From the NCBI GenBank assembly GCA_020637365.1, contig JACJWE010000003.1, positions 1 through 64,000 of the forward strand: a DNA stretch of 64,000 nt. Direction: 5' to 3'. The DNA comes from Acidimicrobiia bacterium (GTDB lineage: Bacteria; Actinomycetota; Acidimicrobiia; IMCC26256; JAGNEX01). Of the stretch, positions 40,724 through 49,516 are shown piece by piece (within the stretch, counting starts at the first letter, position 1; each line of letters starts with the position of its first letter). The notes below the pieces were generated by a model, which ran no database searches, was not told the DNA's origin, and saw only the letters and a list, made by a program, of their open reading frames with translations. A program made the translations under genes and the position numbers.

Positions 40724-41938
40724 CTACGCCCGGGCAAATGGCAGGTACTCGTAGCGGCGGACAAACGGGCCTGGCGCAAAGCGGCCGGCCGCGGCGTCGA
40801 CAGTGAAGTCGGGGAAGCGGTCCAACAGGGCCTCGAGCGTGATCCCACCAGCAAGGCGCGCCAACGCAGCACCCAGACAGTGATGCGCCCCATAGGCAAA
40901 CGACAAGATCCGAGCCGGGCGGCGCCGCACGTCCAGGTGCTCAGCATCGACGCCAAACTCGCGCTCGTCTCGATTCGCTGCCCCGTACAGCAACATGACG
41001 CGCTGCCCGGCCGCTATCGGCACGCCAGCGATTTCGACATCTTCGGTGGCGGTACGTGCGAGGTTCTGGACCGGCGTCGTCAAGCGCAGAAACTCCTCGA
41101 CGCTGGGCCTGATCAGCTCGCGATCGCCCAGCAATGCCGCCCGCTCCCCCGGAGCCCCGTCGATCAACTCAAGTGCACCGCCCAGCAGCCCGGTCGTCGT
41201 GTCGTTGCCGCCAGCGACCATCGTAAAGACGAATCCGACGATCCAGTCACCGTCGACCGAACCCGCGGACACCAGTTGAGAGACCAAATCATCACCCGGC
41301 TCGCGCCGTCGCCTCTCGATCAGCTCCCCCGCATATCCGAAGAGTTCGGCGAAGGCGGCGGTGGCTCTCGACGGGTCGCCCTCGGCGTTCGCCGTCACGA
41401 TCGCGTCGGTCCAGCCGTCGAACCTCGCCTGGTCACCCGTTGGCACCCCCAAGTAGTGGCCTACCAGAAAACTCGGCAGCGGTTTGGCCAATAGGTCGAT
41501 GATGTCGACGGCCTGGTGTTGCGCAGTTGCGTCCGCGACTCGGTCCAGACAACCATCGACGAACGACCGAATCTCGCCTTCGAAGCGGGCCACCGCGCTT
41601 GCCGTCATCGGTTTCGACACCAAGCGCCGGATCTCGGTGTGCTCGGGTGGATCCATCATCACGATCGGCGCGGCCCGCCCCTCGAACAACGCCATCACAT
41701 CCGCATCAAGGGTCAAACCCTGGGCGGACGAGAATCGCCCAGTATCTCGCACGGCGTCAAAGACATCCTGAAATCGAGACAGCACCACATAGCGGCCGTA
41801 TTCGGAATCGTCGACCACATGGACAGGATCGTTATCTCGCAACCAGCGGTAATCCGCCCAAGGTGCCCGCCACGAGTCTCGCCCCCGCAGGAAAAACCGG
41901 TCGTTGTGTTCGACTTCGGGGACCGTCGAAGTGCTCAT
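40724..41938 (-). CDS. Cytochrome P450
   Basis: Complete 404-residue bacterial class I P450. I-helix oxygen-binding AGGNDTT (242-248), ExxR in EEFLR (282-285), PERF region degenerate (AEHLDVRR, 333-339), and the heme loop FAYGAHHCLG with Cys354 as thiolate ligand. MMDPPEHTEIRRLVSKP (94-110) is the typical C-helix region. It needs ferredoxin and reductase, not seen here. A desaturase lies 100 bases upstream on the same strand, but a separate TAnnnT element precedes this ATG, so independent transcription is possible. Substrate unknown; lipid or terpenoid hydroxylation is plausible. Confidence 0.95.
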   Translation of the reverse strand: MSTSTVPEVEHNDRFFLRGRDSWRAPWADYRWLRDNDPVHVVDDSEYGRYVVLSRFQDVFDAVRDTGRFSSAQGLTLDADVMALFEGRAAPIVMMDPPEHTEIRRLVSKPMTASAVARFEGEIRSFVDGCLDRVADATAQHQAVDIIDLLAKPLPSFLVGHYLGVPTGDQARFDGWTDAIVTANAEGDPSRATAAFAELFGYAGELIERRRREPGDDLVSQLVSAGSVDGDWIVGFVFTMVAGGNDTTTGLLGGALELIDGAPGERAALLGDRELIRPSVEEFLRLTTPVQNLARTATEDVEIAGVPIAAGQRVMLLYGAANRDEREFGVDAEHLDVRRRPARILSFAYGAHHCLGAALARLAGGITLEALLDRFPDFTVDAAAGRFAPGPFVRRYEYLPFARA

Positions 41939-41944
41939 CGTCCG

Positions 41945-41950
41945 AAGCTA
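41945..41950 (-). promoter_or_regulatory. Leaderless-type -10 element of the P450 gene
   Basis: On the minus strand TAGCTT lies exactly six bases before the ATG at 41938, with no Shine-Dalgarno between. No convincing -35. Confidence 0.4.
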
Positions 41951-42038
41951 ACAGGCCCACGGGGTGACCAAATCGTTGCTGAAAGCATCGATCGCTTCGT
42001 GGCCAATCCCTCCTGACGGCTGAGCGAACTGCCGGTGC

Positions 42039-43034
42039 TCAAGTCGTACGGGACGCCCCCACGCGGTTCGGCGGCAACGAACGGGCGCCCGAAGCAGTCC
42101 GCCAAAACGCCGTGTAGGAGGTCCACGTCAGCGTGTCGGGGTACCATCCGTCGTCGACCAAAGCCTGGTGAAAACGAGGCAGGTTGCGAAACGGCACGGC
42201 GGTGTCGACATGGTGGGCAACATGCCAGCCTGTGTTGTACGGCACGATCCAAAACCGCGCCCACACCGACTGTCTCATGTGGTGCGATGTGAGCCGACGA
42301 TCGTCGCTTGCAGCCAAACCGCCGTGTTCGGCGATAGCCCGCAACCGGTTGAGTACGCGCCACACGGTCATCCACGGCAGCAACCACATCAACAGGTAGA
42401 GCTGCGGCCAGCCGACCGCCCAAAACACACCGAAGATCGCCATCTGGACGAGGGCGATCTCCCAAATCTGACGCCTCGGCGGACGCTGACCCAACGCCTG
42501 CAACAGCGGCTTGAGGTTCTTCCAACCCGACTCGCCGGTCGCGTCTCGCCGCAGCTTCCGACGAAAGGACTGCCCGCTCACCGGATACCCGGCATACAAC
42601 CCAAGGTCGGGTTCGGTGGCGCCCAGTTCGTCTCGATGGTGTGTCAGATGCACGTAGCGATAGACCTCGAGCGGCACGAACGCTGGTGCTTCAAGTAGCC
42701 ACTTGCCGACGTTGTCATTCCAAAAACGCGATGTGAACAACAACTTGTGAGCGGCTTCATGTCCGAGGATGGCCAGCAGTGCAAAACCCCGCCCGACCAG
42801 CAGGAACGCCACCACCCATACCAGCGGATTGCGCATGTTTACCGCCACCACGATGGGCACGACCACCTGCACCCAGGCAAAGAGCACGGTCCAGGTGTTG
42901 CGCAAGTTGGACACACGGCGAACGTCGGCCGCGAAGGCGCCCTTTGGGCGTCCAGATGGCCGCAGACGCGCGGTCGCCCGAAACTCAGGAACAGCGTCGG
43001 GTAGCGGTGCCATCGACATGACCCATGTTCTCAC
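42039..43034 (-). CDS. Membrane fatty-acid desaturase
   Basis: 331 residues with the three histidine boxes of the diiron membrane desaturases: HEAAH (92-96), HLTHH (129-133) and HVAHH (271-275), plus four hydrophobic segments arranged around them. Introduces double bonds or hydroxyls into acyl chains using oxygen and reduced ferredoxin. Starts possible at GTG 43034, ATG 43019 or ATG 43013. Intact. Same strand as the P450 downstream; the pair suggests an oxidative lipid modification unit. Confidence 0.9.
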   Translation of the reverse strand: MRTWVMSMAPLPDAVPEFRATARLRPSGRPKGAFAADVRRVSNLRNTWTVLFAWVQVVVPIVVAVNMRNPLVWVVAFLLVGRGFALLAILGHEAAHKLLFTSRFWNDNVGKWLLEAPAFVPLEVYRYVHLTHHRDELGATEPDLGLYAGYPVSGQSFRRKLRRDATGESGWKNLKPLLQALGQRPPRRQIWEIALVQMAIFGVFWAVGWPQLYLLMWLLPWMTVWRVLNRLRAIAEHGGLAASDDRRLTSHHMRQSVWARFWIVPYNTGWHVAHHVDTAVPFRNLPRFHQALVDDGWYPDTLTWTSYTAFWRTASGARSLPPNRVGASRTT

Positions 43035-43139
43035 GATTTACTCGACCCGAATCAACCCTACGGGATGACTAGGCGGACATGTCATGAGGACTTGGCAGCA
43101 ACAAGCTGCAGGGTGGTCATCCGAAGCTGCTGGGATTAG

Positions 43140-43330
43140 CTACCCGGCGGGGTCCTCGACCGCCAGGGACGGAAACCGTTCAAATCCTCGATCCGACGTC
43201 ACCCAGGTTGCGCCGTGCTCGATAGCGAGCGCGGCAAGATACGCGTCCGGGACATCGTTGCCGGTGAGCATGTAACGGCGACACAAGTCTCGGGTTCCCA
43301 AGATCGCCGCGTCGACCGAACTCAGCCCCC
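43140..43330 (-). pseudogene. C-terminal remnant of a second VapC toxin
   Basis: The end of this minus frame reads LCRRYMLTGNDVPDAYLAALAIEHGATWVTSDRGF and stops at 43140: the third PIN-domain block (GNDVPDAYLAA) and the last Asp (TSDRGF). The N-terminal PIN half (DTS block) is missing; upstream sequence in the frame is unrelated. A fossil of a lost module. Confidence 0.65.
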
Positions 43331-43359
43331 GGCCCCACAACTGGTCGAGGCCACCTTGT

Positions 43360-43752
43360 TCACCGGGGCGCAACGACTGCCACACCGTTGGCTGCAGCGG
43401 CCTCCGACAATCGGGCGTCATAGGTCACCACGGCGTCCAAGTCATCGCCGAGATCCAGAGCAACGGCCAAATGGATAGCGTCCAGCGACCTCAAACCCGG
43501 GGGTCCCAGCCGACCCGCCTGGCTGAACAGAGACGCTCTGACGCCAATGAGCGTCAACGAATCCAACACCTGCTGGGCAAGGAGCACCCTGTCTGGAACC
43601 GCTCGCCGCACAGCGCGTTGCAGTTCGGTCCGAACGAGATCGCTAGCGACCAGCCCACTTTCGACAGCAGTTATCCACGACCTCAAGGCGTCCGTTTCTG
43701 GCTCTGCGACAACGAGCTTCACCAAGGCTGAGGTATCGACGTAGAACGCCAC
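43360..43752 (-). CDS. VapC-type PIN-domain toxin
   Basis: GTG 43752, one base after the antitoxin stop. VAFYVDTSALVKLVVAEPETD, VASDLVRTELQRAVRR, LRSLDAIHLAVALDLG and AVVTYDARLSEAAAANG: all PIN acidic residues present, 130 residues. The longer frame to 43833 is not used because it enters the antitoxin gene. Confidence 0.9.
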   Translation of the reverse strand: MAFYVDTSALVKLVVAEPETDALRSWITAVESGLVASDLVRTELQRAVRRAVPDRVLLAQQVLDSLTLIGVRASLFSQAGRLGPPGLRSLDAIHLAVALDLGDDLDAVVTYDARLSEAAAANGVAVVAPR

Positions 43753-43753
43753 G

Positions 43754-44017
43754 TCAGTACCGCTCGTCACCGCGCATCTGTTCGAGCGCTTCAGACAGGT
43801 CGGGACCAGGCTCAGGAGCTGGCAGATCACCAAGATCGCGGCGGGCAGGTCGGGCGTCCCCCGCTTCGATCAGCGCAGCGAGGCGCGACATGGGAATTCG
43901 GGTCATTTGGGCGACGGGCCTGCCCCGATCGGTGATCGTCACCGTCTCACCCGAAGCCGCCTCCCCAACGATGGCCGACGCGTTCTGCTGAAGGCTTCGT
44001 ATTCCAACTCGAGACAT
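43754..44017 (-). CDS. Phd/VapB-family antitoxin
   Basis: ATG 44017 (MSRVGIRSLQQNASAIV) is favoured over 44026 because a -10 element lies seven bases upstream. GETVTITDRGRPVAQMTRI is the Phd/YefM DNA-binding part; an acidic tail (DLPAPEPGPDLSEALEQMRGDERY) binds the toxin. Intact partner of 43360-43752. Confidence 0.87.
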   Translation of the reverse strand: MSRVGIRSLQQNASAIVGEAASGETVTITDRGRPVAQMTRIPMSRLAALIEAGDARPARRDLGDLPAPEPGPDLSEALEQMRGDERY

Positions 44018-44053
44018 GTGCTGCATTGTAGTACATGTCTCCCCGAGTTGGAA
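44011..44053 (-). promoter_or_regulatory. Promoter/operator of the 43.4-44.0 kb vapBC module
   Basis: On the minus strand: TTCCAA (44053-44048), 17 bases, TACAAT (44030-44025), seven bases, ATG 44017. A perfect 9-base inverted repeat gagacatgt / acatgtctc (44011-44019 and 44033-44041) brackets the -10 and covers the start codon. Fits a leaderless transcript repressed by the TA complex. Confidence 0.7.
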
Positions 44054-44223
44054 TCCACTTGCTTGGCACGTTCAGTTGACGCCCACGGCCGTTCCCCATT
44101 GAGCAAGATCAATCTCCCCGACGTGGACGGTCGGTTCGTAGGCTTGGCATGGAAGCCAGCAGCTGCGTGATCGGTTTGAGATGAGTTCGCCCATCCTCCT
44201 CAACCCCAACACGTCCGGCGATC

Positions 44224-44279
44224 GGCAACCGGCAACCCGCAACCGGCAACCGGCAGCCGGCAGCCGGCAGCCGGCAACG
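44224..44279 (+). repeat. 7-base tandem repeat (cggcaac / cggcagc)
   Basis: About eight copies of a heptamer, flanked by short inverted sequences (gatcgg ... ccgatc). Lies in a 275-base gap with no gene, about 50 bases before the next start. Possible slippage locus; no role assigned. Confidence 0.7.
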
Positions 44280-44328
44280 CTGACCGATCGAGCATGTCTG
44301 AGACCGCCGCCACCGCCAGGCCGGTAGC

Positions 44329-44841
44329 ATGCACCACGTGACGCTCACCAACGTTCGCCAGCTACTCGCTACGCCGCGACAGATTGCCCTGTTCGCTCTC
44401 GCGGCATTCGTCATCCTGATCATCACTGGCGTCCCGACTGCGATCGTGAACACGCCAATCTTCGACCGCATGACACCAGCAACCTGGTGGAGCTACCCAA
44501 CCTGGATTATCTCGGCGGCGCTGATGGGACTTATCGCCGCGACCTACCTGAGCCCCGAGAAGGGCGGGGCCAGCGACGACGAACAAGGGCTCCGCACCGC
44601 AGCTGGCGGCGGGCTACTCACCACCCTCGCTGTCGGCTGCCCGACGTGCAACAAATTCGTGGTTCTGGCCGTCGGTTCATCGGGAGCAACCAATCTGTGG
44701 GCGCCACTCCAGCCGATCCTCGCGGCCGCGAGCATTGCCGTCTTGGCTTGGGCACTTCACCGCCGACTGAAGTTTCTCTTCGACGGAACAGCATGCCCCG
44801 TCCCCCTCGCGACTAAAGGCTCGAAAGATCCCGCCGTCTGA
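44329..44841 (+). CDS. Four-TM membrane protein with a CPTCNK motif
   Basis: 170 residues. TM segments: LFALAAFVILIITGVPTAIV, WWSYPTWIISAALMGLIAATYL, a third containing LLTTLAVGCPTCNKFVVLAVG, and LQPILAAASIAVLAWALH. The CxxC lies within or at the edge of a membrane helix and is followed by Asn-Lys. CPxCxK membrane proteins of this kind occur in Actinobacteria; a thiol-redox or metal-binding role is possible but unproven. Intact; overlaps the remnant on the other strand. Confidence 0.65.
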   Translation: MHHVTLTNVRQLLATPRQIALFALAAFVILIITGVPTAIVNTPIFDRMTPATWWSYPTWIISAALMGLIAATYLSPEKGGASDDEQGLRTAAGGGLLTTLAVGCPTCNKFVVLAVGSSGATNLWAPLQPILAAASIAVLAWALHRRLKFLFDGTACPVPLATKGSKDPAV

Positions 44842-44990
44842 CCGAAACGGTTCGATCCTGGTCGATAGTTCCGGGTCTGCGGATTCCAGAGCGGCCCACA
44901 ACTGGTCAAGAAAGTTGCAACCGCCCTTTCCTCTGGTGGCCGCGACAGCGCGCTTGAGCAACGTTGCATAGTCGGCCGGCTCGGGCAAAA
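44826..44990 (-). pseudogene. Fragment related to the C-terminus of the lipoprotein at 50319-51119
   Basis: Minus strand: PEPADYATLLKRAVAATRG, then LDQLWAALESADPELSTRIEP. The lipoprotein ends YPTDYAMLLKPLTTANNG ... LDQLWGYLESANR. The shared DYA-LLK and LDQLW--LESA spacing shows common ancestry. No start or signal peptide here; a remnant. Confidence 0.55.
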
Positions 44991-45278
44991 GGCGGTTTTG
45001 AGCGGTTGACAGCCCAGCGTCCCAGCGAGCCGTGCGGTCCAGCCACCCCTTGCAATGTTGGAGTCGTCCACGTCGCTACCCCGGCACTGAACAGATCGCA
45101 AACATGTGTCCAGATCGCCCCGCCAAGTGCGAGCGGGCACGTAACGGGTGGCCAGTCGTCACGGTCACGCGTGACACGAGCACGCGCCTCAACTTCCGAG
45201 GTGGGCACACCGCCTCGTCGATCACCACCACGTTCGCTCTGATCGCTACGAACACGGCCGCTAAGTATCGGGCTGCTT

Positions 45279-45668
45279 TCACGAAGTGGGCACCGGGATG
45301 ATCGGGACGAGATCTTCTAGACCCGCGACATCCGCGGGATTGGCCGTGTACAACGATGCTCCGTGCGCGTGCGCTGTGGCCGCAATGAGCAAGTCAAAGA
45401 CTCTCGCTCTCGGTTGTCGACCCGCTTCAACCACTGCCGCCGCGAGCAGCCCGTAGCTGGCAGCCACGTCGTCGTCTATCGGCAGCGGGTCGAACCGACC
45501 TTTGATAGCGGAAAGCCTCAGCAGTCGCGCGCCTCGCACCTTCGCGTTGGATGCCACCAGCACACCAAAATGAAGTTCGGCGAGGGACGCCGCGCTGATC
45601 GCCAACTCGCCGTCCAAGGTCTCGGGCGCGTCGAGCAGCAACACACTCGTGTCGAGGACCGCTTTCAC
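45279..45668 (-). CDS. VapC-type PIN-domain toxin
   Basis: 129 residues: MKAVLDTSVLLLDAPE, AISAASLAELHFGVLVA, RARVFDLLIAATAHAHGASLYTANP. All acidic PIN residues present. ATG 45668 overlaps the antitoxin stop by four bases. Confidence 0.9.
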   Translation of the reverse strand: MKAVLDTSVLLLDAPETLDGELAISAASLAELHFGVLVASNAKVRGARLLRLSAIKGRFDPLPIDDDVAASYGLLAAAVVEAGRQPRARVFDLLIAATAHAHGASLYTANPADVAGLEDLVPIIPVPTS

Positions 45669-45913
45669 CGGTCGCCGAATGGATCGACCACTTCACCATC
45701 GATCAAAGCCATATCGCGCTGCCACCCATCGTCGACTGCCCCGTCGAAAATGTCAGCGATCGCGTCCCAACGCTGCCATGTGCGAGATGCCACCGGCACC
45801 AACCGGGCAGCTGGGCGCCCCGATACCGTGACCTCAACCGTTTCGCCCTGTTCAACCGTCCGCACCCACGCGGACGCGTCTTGACGCAGCTCTCTCAGCC
45901 CGATTCGCAACAT
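45665..45913 (-). CDS. Phd/VapB-family antitoxin
   Basis: 82 residues from ATG 45913: MLRIGLRELRQDASAWVRTVEQGETVEVTVSGRPAARLVP is the Phd-type DNA-binding domain; the C-terminal half (WDAIADIFDGAVDDGWQRDM) holds the toxin-binding helix. Intact partner of the VapC downstream. Confidence 0.88.
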   Translation of the reverse strand: MLRIGLRELRQDASAWVRTVEQGETVEVTVSGRPAARLVPVASRTWQRWDAIADIFDGAVDDGWQRDMALIDGEVVDPFGDR

Positions 45914-45919
45914 CTCCGC

Positions 45920-45937
45920 AACCTAGCACAAGTGCTA
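45920..45937 (-). promoter_or_regulatory. Leaderless-type promoter and operator of the 45.3-45.9 kb vapBC module
   Basis: On the minus strand TAGGTT (45925-45920) lies six bases before ATG 45913. The inverted repeat tagcac-aa-gtgcta (45924-45937, plus strand) abuts the hexamer. Confidence 0.6.
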
Positions 45938-46067
45938 CATCCGGGGCGCCTCCCCCAAGACACCCGGTTCGTCAAGCCAACGTACGGATGAAAACGCCTC
46001 CCACAAAGACAGGACGGATATGGAAGTGGGCCGCTTGAGGAGACAAGCGACCGAAGGGGCGAACATC

Positions 46068-46094
46068 CGTAGCACCGCGTGCTACGGTCTCGGC
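46068..46094 (+). promoter_or_regulatory. Leaderless-type promoter and operator of the 46.1-46.8 kb module
   Basis: Perfect inverted repeat cgtagcac-cgc-gtgctacg (46068-46086) overlapping TACGGT (46083-46088), which lies six bases before ATG 46095. Same layout and same gtgcta arm as the divergent module at 45.9 kb. Confidence 0.65.
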
Positions 46095-46349
46095 ATGACG
46101 ACTGAGATCAGCCAACGAGAGTTTCGTAATGACAGCGGCCGAATCATGCGCGCTTTGACGGAGGGAGAGACGTTCGTGCTCACCCGAAACGGCGAACCCA
46201 TCGGTGAACTCAGCCCGCTGCACCGGCGGCGTTTCATCAGGGCGGAGGCGGCCGTCGAAATGTTCGAGTCCGCTCCGAGCGTCGATTTCGACCGCTTACG
46301 AAACGACCTCGACCAAGTCGTTGACCAGGACCCCACGCCGCGTGGTTAG
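46095..46349 (+). CDS. Phd-family antitoxin
   Basis: 84 residues from ATG 46095: MTTEISQREFRNDSGRIMRALTEGETFVLTRNGEPIGEL is the Phd/YefM DNA-binding fold; RRRFIRAEAAVEMFESAP and an acidic tail contact the toxin. Overlaps the VapC start by eight bases. Confidence 0.88.
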   Translation: MTTEISQREFRNDSGRIMRALTEGETFVLTRNGEPIGELSPLHRRRFIRAEAAVEMFESAPSVDFDRLRNDLDQVVDQDPTPRG

Positions 46350-46755
46350 GAGCGAGCGTCATCCACGCGGCCTACTCGACACCTCCGTCGTCATCGATCT
46401 CGAACGCGTTCCGATCGACTCCCTGCCGATCGAGGTGGCAATTTGCGCGGTGACGTTGGCCGAACTCGCCGCGGGCCCACACGCCACGACAGATCAAGAC
46501 GAACGCGGTCGACGCCAAGACCGACTCCAACGACTTGAAGCTACATTCGACCCGATCCCGTTCGGCGTCAACGCCGCTCGTGCGTACGGCCGCGTTTTTG
46601 CCGCTGTCTTCGAGGCAGGCCGCAAACCGCGTGGAGCCAGAGCAGTCGACCTCTTGATCGCTGCGGTGGCAGCAGCCGAAGACCTACCCCTCTACACTCG
46701 AAACCCAGACGATTTCCGGTCGCTCGGCAAGATGATCGAGATCGTCGCGGTCTGA
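46342..46755 (+). CDS. VapC-type PIN-domain toxin
   Basis: GTG 46342 overlaps the antitoxin stop. GLLDTSVVIDLERVPID, VAICAVTLAELAAGPHATTD, GARAVDLLIAAVAAAEDLPLYTRNPDDF: complete PIN active site, ~137 residues. Intact. Confidence 0.9.
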   Translation: MVRSERHPRGLLDTSVVIDLERVPIDSLPIEVAICAVTLAELAAGPHATTDQDERGRRQDRLQRLEATFDPIPFGVNAARAYGRVFAAVFEAGRKPRGARAVDLLIAAVAAAEDLPLYTRNPDDFRSLGKMIEIVAV

Positions 46756-46868
46756 TCGGCCGACCGCCACGTTCGTGCTCGTGACCCAGCCTCACCGACC
46801 CTCCTGACCCGTGTGGTCACTTCTTCACGCCGCCATCCACCCCGCAAGGATCGGCGCATCACCAGCGA

Positions 46869-46880
46869 TACGCTCTTTTC
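46869..46880 (+). promoter_or_regulatory. Leaderless-type -10 element
   Basis: TACGCT (46869-46874), six bases, ATG 46881. No Shine-Dalgarno. Confidence 0.5.
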
Positions 46881-47120
46881 ATGACGACCGTATCCATCCC
46901 AGAACTCCGAAACAACGGCGGCGCAGCCGTGGAGCGGGCGTCTCGCGGCGAACGAATCGTCATCACAAGTTCGGGGGAGCCGGTCGCTGAATTGGCACCG
47001 CTCCCCAAGCGGCCCGCTCATCGAGTTGCGTTGGTCACCGCCCGACGCCACTTACCGCCTGTCGACCCCGAGGCCCTTCGCTGCGACGTCGATCTATTCA
47101 TCGACCAGAGCACCTGCCCG
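46881..47120 (+). CDS. Phd-family antitoxin, 3' end disturbed
   Basis: MTTVSIPELRNNGGAAVERASRGERIVITSSGEPVAELAPL is a typical Phd domain, followed by RRHLPPVDPEALRCDVDLFIDQ, matching the tail of the antitoxin at 46095. The frame does not stop where expected but runs on to 47663, so an indel near 47105 is likely. The end is approximate. Confidence 0.75.
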
Positions 47121-47320
47121 TTACCCGACGGGAATCCTCGATACCAGCACGCTGCTACTGCTCGGACAGATCACGGACCGAGCGTCCTGCCCGACCACCC
47201 ACTGATCACCGCCATCACCCTGGCGGAACTCTCCGTGGGGCCCCACGTCGCGTCCAACGATGCCGTGCGGGCCGCCGGCCAGCAACATCCATGTGCTCAG
47301 CCCGCGTCAGGGGCGAGGTC
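47115..47320 (+). pseudogene. VapC-type toxin remnant
   Basis: TGILDTSTLLLLGQITD in one frame and HPLITAITLAELSVGPHVAS in the next give the first two PIN blocks; the remainder (third acidic block and last Asp) is missing. The gene peters out ~200 bases before the IS3 element, so loss of the 3' part may be linked to insertion and deletion there. Confidence 0.7.
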
Positions 47321-47559
47321 CATTCGCTTCTTCCGGCAATTCTGGCGGCTGCTTCAAACCGGGACGGAGATAGTCGGCGATCGTCGCAGTCGCAGAATGG
47401 GGGTTGGGGAGAGTGGCGGCACAACGCCAATTCGGGTTCTCTTCACTAACTTGTTGAAGCAACGGCGACTCCCAGAACTCGAGCATTTTGGGGCTCTTTG
47501 GGTCTCCGCGCTGGCTTCAAACCCCGAACGTGAGTGTCCCCGCTGGCCGGACACGTTGG

Positions 47560-48457
47560 TTACAAGCCGGGTTGGCCTTTGGGTTGATGGTAGTTGGTCT
47601 CCCATTCGTTGGGAGCGGTGTAGCCCAGCGACGAGTGTCGTCGACGTGTGTTGTAGCGGTTGATCCATGCGAAGATCGCCTGACGAGCCTCGAAGCGTGT
47701 GGCGAACCGTCGGCGGTGCACCAGCTTCGCGTTTGAGCGATGACCATGCTGATTCGGCGACGGCGTTGTCCCAGCACACCCCGGTTCTACCCACCGACTG
47801 GAGCATCCCAAGATCGGCCACTTGTTGGCGGTAGTCGTGCGACATGTACTGGCTGCCGCGGTCGCCATGGAAGATGATCCCGTCGGTGCGTCCGCCCCGG
47901 GTGCCCGCGGCCATCGTGAGCGCGTCTACGACGAGTTCGGTCCGCATGTGATCGGCCATCGAATATCCCAACCAGCGGCGCGAACCGAGATCGAGGACCG
48001 ACGCCAGGTAGAGCCAGCCCTCGCCGGTGGCGATGTAGGTGATGTCGCCAACCCATGCCACATCAGGCTGACCGGGGTCGAACCGTCGACCCACGAGATC
48101 GGGCAACGGCGGCGCGTCCTGCGCAGGGATCGTCGTACGCACCTTGGCAGGCTTGTGGACCCCAACGATGCCGTGCAACCGCATCAACCGAGCGACCCGC
48201 TTGTGGTTCACCGCGTGACCCAACGAACGCAGCTCCGGTGTCATCCTCGGCTCACCATAAGTGCCGTCGGACTCGGCGTGGATCCGGCCGATCTCGGCAA
48301 CCAGCACGGCCTCTGCCTGCTGCGCCGACGTTGGCCCGGCGGCCTCACGAACGCACCAGTCGTAGAACGCTGACGTCGATACGTCAGCAACCTCGCACGC
48401 GTCCCTGGTCGGGAAACCCTCGGCCCTCCGGGCAGCCACCCACCTGTAGCGGGTCAC
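47560..48457 (-). CDS. IS3-family transposase OrfB (DDE integrase core), one frameshift
   Basis: GTG 48457 overlaps the orfA stop. HTH_21 region (GTYGEPRMTPELRSLGHAVNHKRVARLM), then rve core: DITYIATGEGWLYLASVLD (D1), FHGDRGSQYMSHDYRQ (D2), TGVCWDNAVAESAWSSLKRE (E). After the Glu a shift near 47740 moves to RFATRFEARQAIFAWINRYN and RRRHSSLGYTAPNEWE, ending at 47560. All three catalytic acids present; the break may be an error or may inactivate the element. Confidence 0.9.
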
Positions 48458-48765
48458 TGTCCCGACTCCTTCACCCAGAAGGCCGTCGCTCGTTTGAGTA
48501 GTTCTCGTTCCATCCGCAACTGCGCGTTCTCACGACGAAGCCGCGTCAACTCGGCGCGTTCCTCCGTCGTCAACCCGTCGCGCTCACCACGATCGATCCG
48601 TGCCTGCTTAACCCAGTTCCCCAGGTTCGACTCGACGATCCCGAGCGACCGAGCAACGTCCGCGATCGTGCGCTCCTGCTCGAGCACCATCGCGACAGCA
48701 TCACGCTTGAACTCCACAGTGAACGACCGACGCGTACGCCTCGGCTGATCCTCCACTACTGACAT
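48454..48765 (-). CDS. IS3-family transposase OrfA (HTH)
   Basis: 103 residues: RRSFTVEFKRDAVAMVLEQ, ERTIADVARSLGIVESNLGNWVKQ (helix-turn-helix), then a leucine-zipper-like helix LTRLRRENAQLRMERELLKRATAFW. OrfA binds the inverted repeats; an OrfAB fusion is normally made by -1 frameshifting in the overlap. Preceded by TAGGAGG. Confidence 0.92.
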   Translation of the reverse strand: MSVVEDQPRRTRRSFTVEFKRDAVAMVLEQERTIADVARSLGIVESNLGNWVKQARIDRGERDGLTTEERAELTRLRRENAQLRMERELLKRATAFWVKESGQ

Positions 48766-48767
48766 GG

Positions 48768-49336
48768 TTACCTCCTAATCGAGATGACCGGCCAGAAGGG
48801 GATGCTCAAACGCATTTCCTCGAGCAAGCCCTTCATGGCCGAATCACTGGACGGCAGACGAGCGAGAAGGTCATCAACTTCAGTCGACAGCACTTCTGGG
48901 CTCACGTAGTCCAGCATCTCTCCATTGTCGACCAGAAGTACCCCGGGCTGCTCTAACTGCCACGGGAGCAAGAAGGCATAGACTCCCCGAGGTATACAAA
49001 TCCGATGCTCGCATCTCTTCCAATCGCTCAGGTGTCTTTTCCGAAAGACGCAACGCTGTTCCAGTGATGGTATTCGCCCACATTGGGTAGACCGTTTGAT
49101 GCATAACCTCACAAACGTCATGGAGCACAGCGGGCGAAACCTTGCCTCCGCGACTCTGATCACCACCCGTGGGAGGTACTTCTGGGCCAGACTTCGCTAC
49201 GGATGACGACGTCTCGGATGCATTTGGGCTGCCAGCAGCAGGCGTTGCATCCTCACCCGTAGCGCACGATGCCGCGACTGCCAGCAAGCCGAACCCGAGG
49301 ATTGCAACAAGCCTCGATCGTGAAACACGCGACATG
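48768..49336 (-). pseudogene. Lipoprotein gene truncated at its 3' end by the IS3 element
   Basis: ATG 49336: signal peptide with lipobox AASC (RLVAILGFGLLAVAASC), Ser/Thr/Pro linker, then helical SPAVLHDVCEVMHQTVYPMWA. A shift near 49010 moves to GVYAFLLPWQLEQPGVLLVDNG and LSTEVDDLLARLPSSDSAMKGL. The last ~11 codons (IPFWPVISIRR) are encoded by the IS inverted repeat, so the native C-terminus is lost. Function unknown. Confidence 0.65.
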
Positions 49337-49516
49337 TGCCACACCCTGCGGAACAGTCTTGTGAAGTAGGTCATGTCGACACTCCGAATCCTACGGATCT
49401 TCCAGAGATATACGCTGTGCGCGCTTCACCCGTTCATCCCGCTTGTATTGCCGGTCGCTCGAGCTGGCGCCCTATCTCGACCCCGGCCGACGGCTCAAAC
49501 GGCACAACACCGGCCA

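Larger units (their letters stand above)
47535..48804 (-). mobile_element. IS3-family insertion sequence
   Basis: About 1.27 kb. Terminal inverted repeats: tgtccccgctggccggaca (47535-47553) and, inverted, tgaccggccagaaggggatg (48785-48804), matching at ~15 of 19 positions with one gap. Two overlapping ORFs (orfA, orfB) on the minus strand. No clear target duplication. The right end lies inside a lipoprotein gene; the left side follows a decayed VapC. Confidence 0.85.

Noticed and set aside
44224..44279. Possible CRISPR-like array
   Set aside because: Seven-base units without spacers; a simple tandem repeat.
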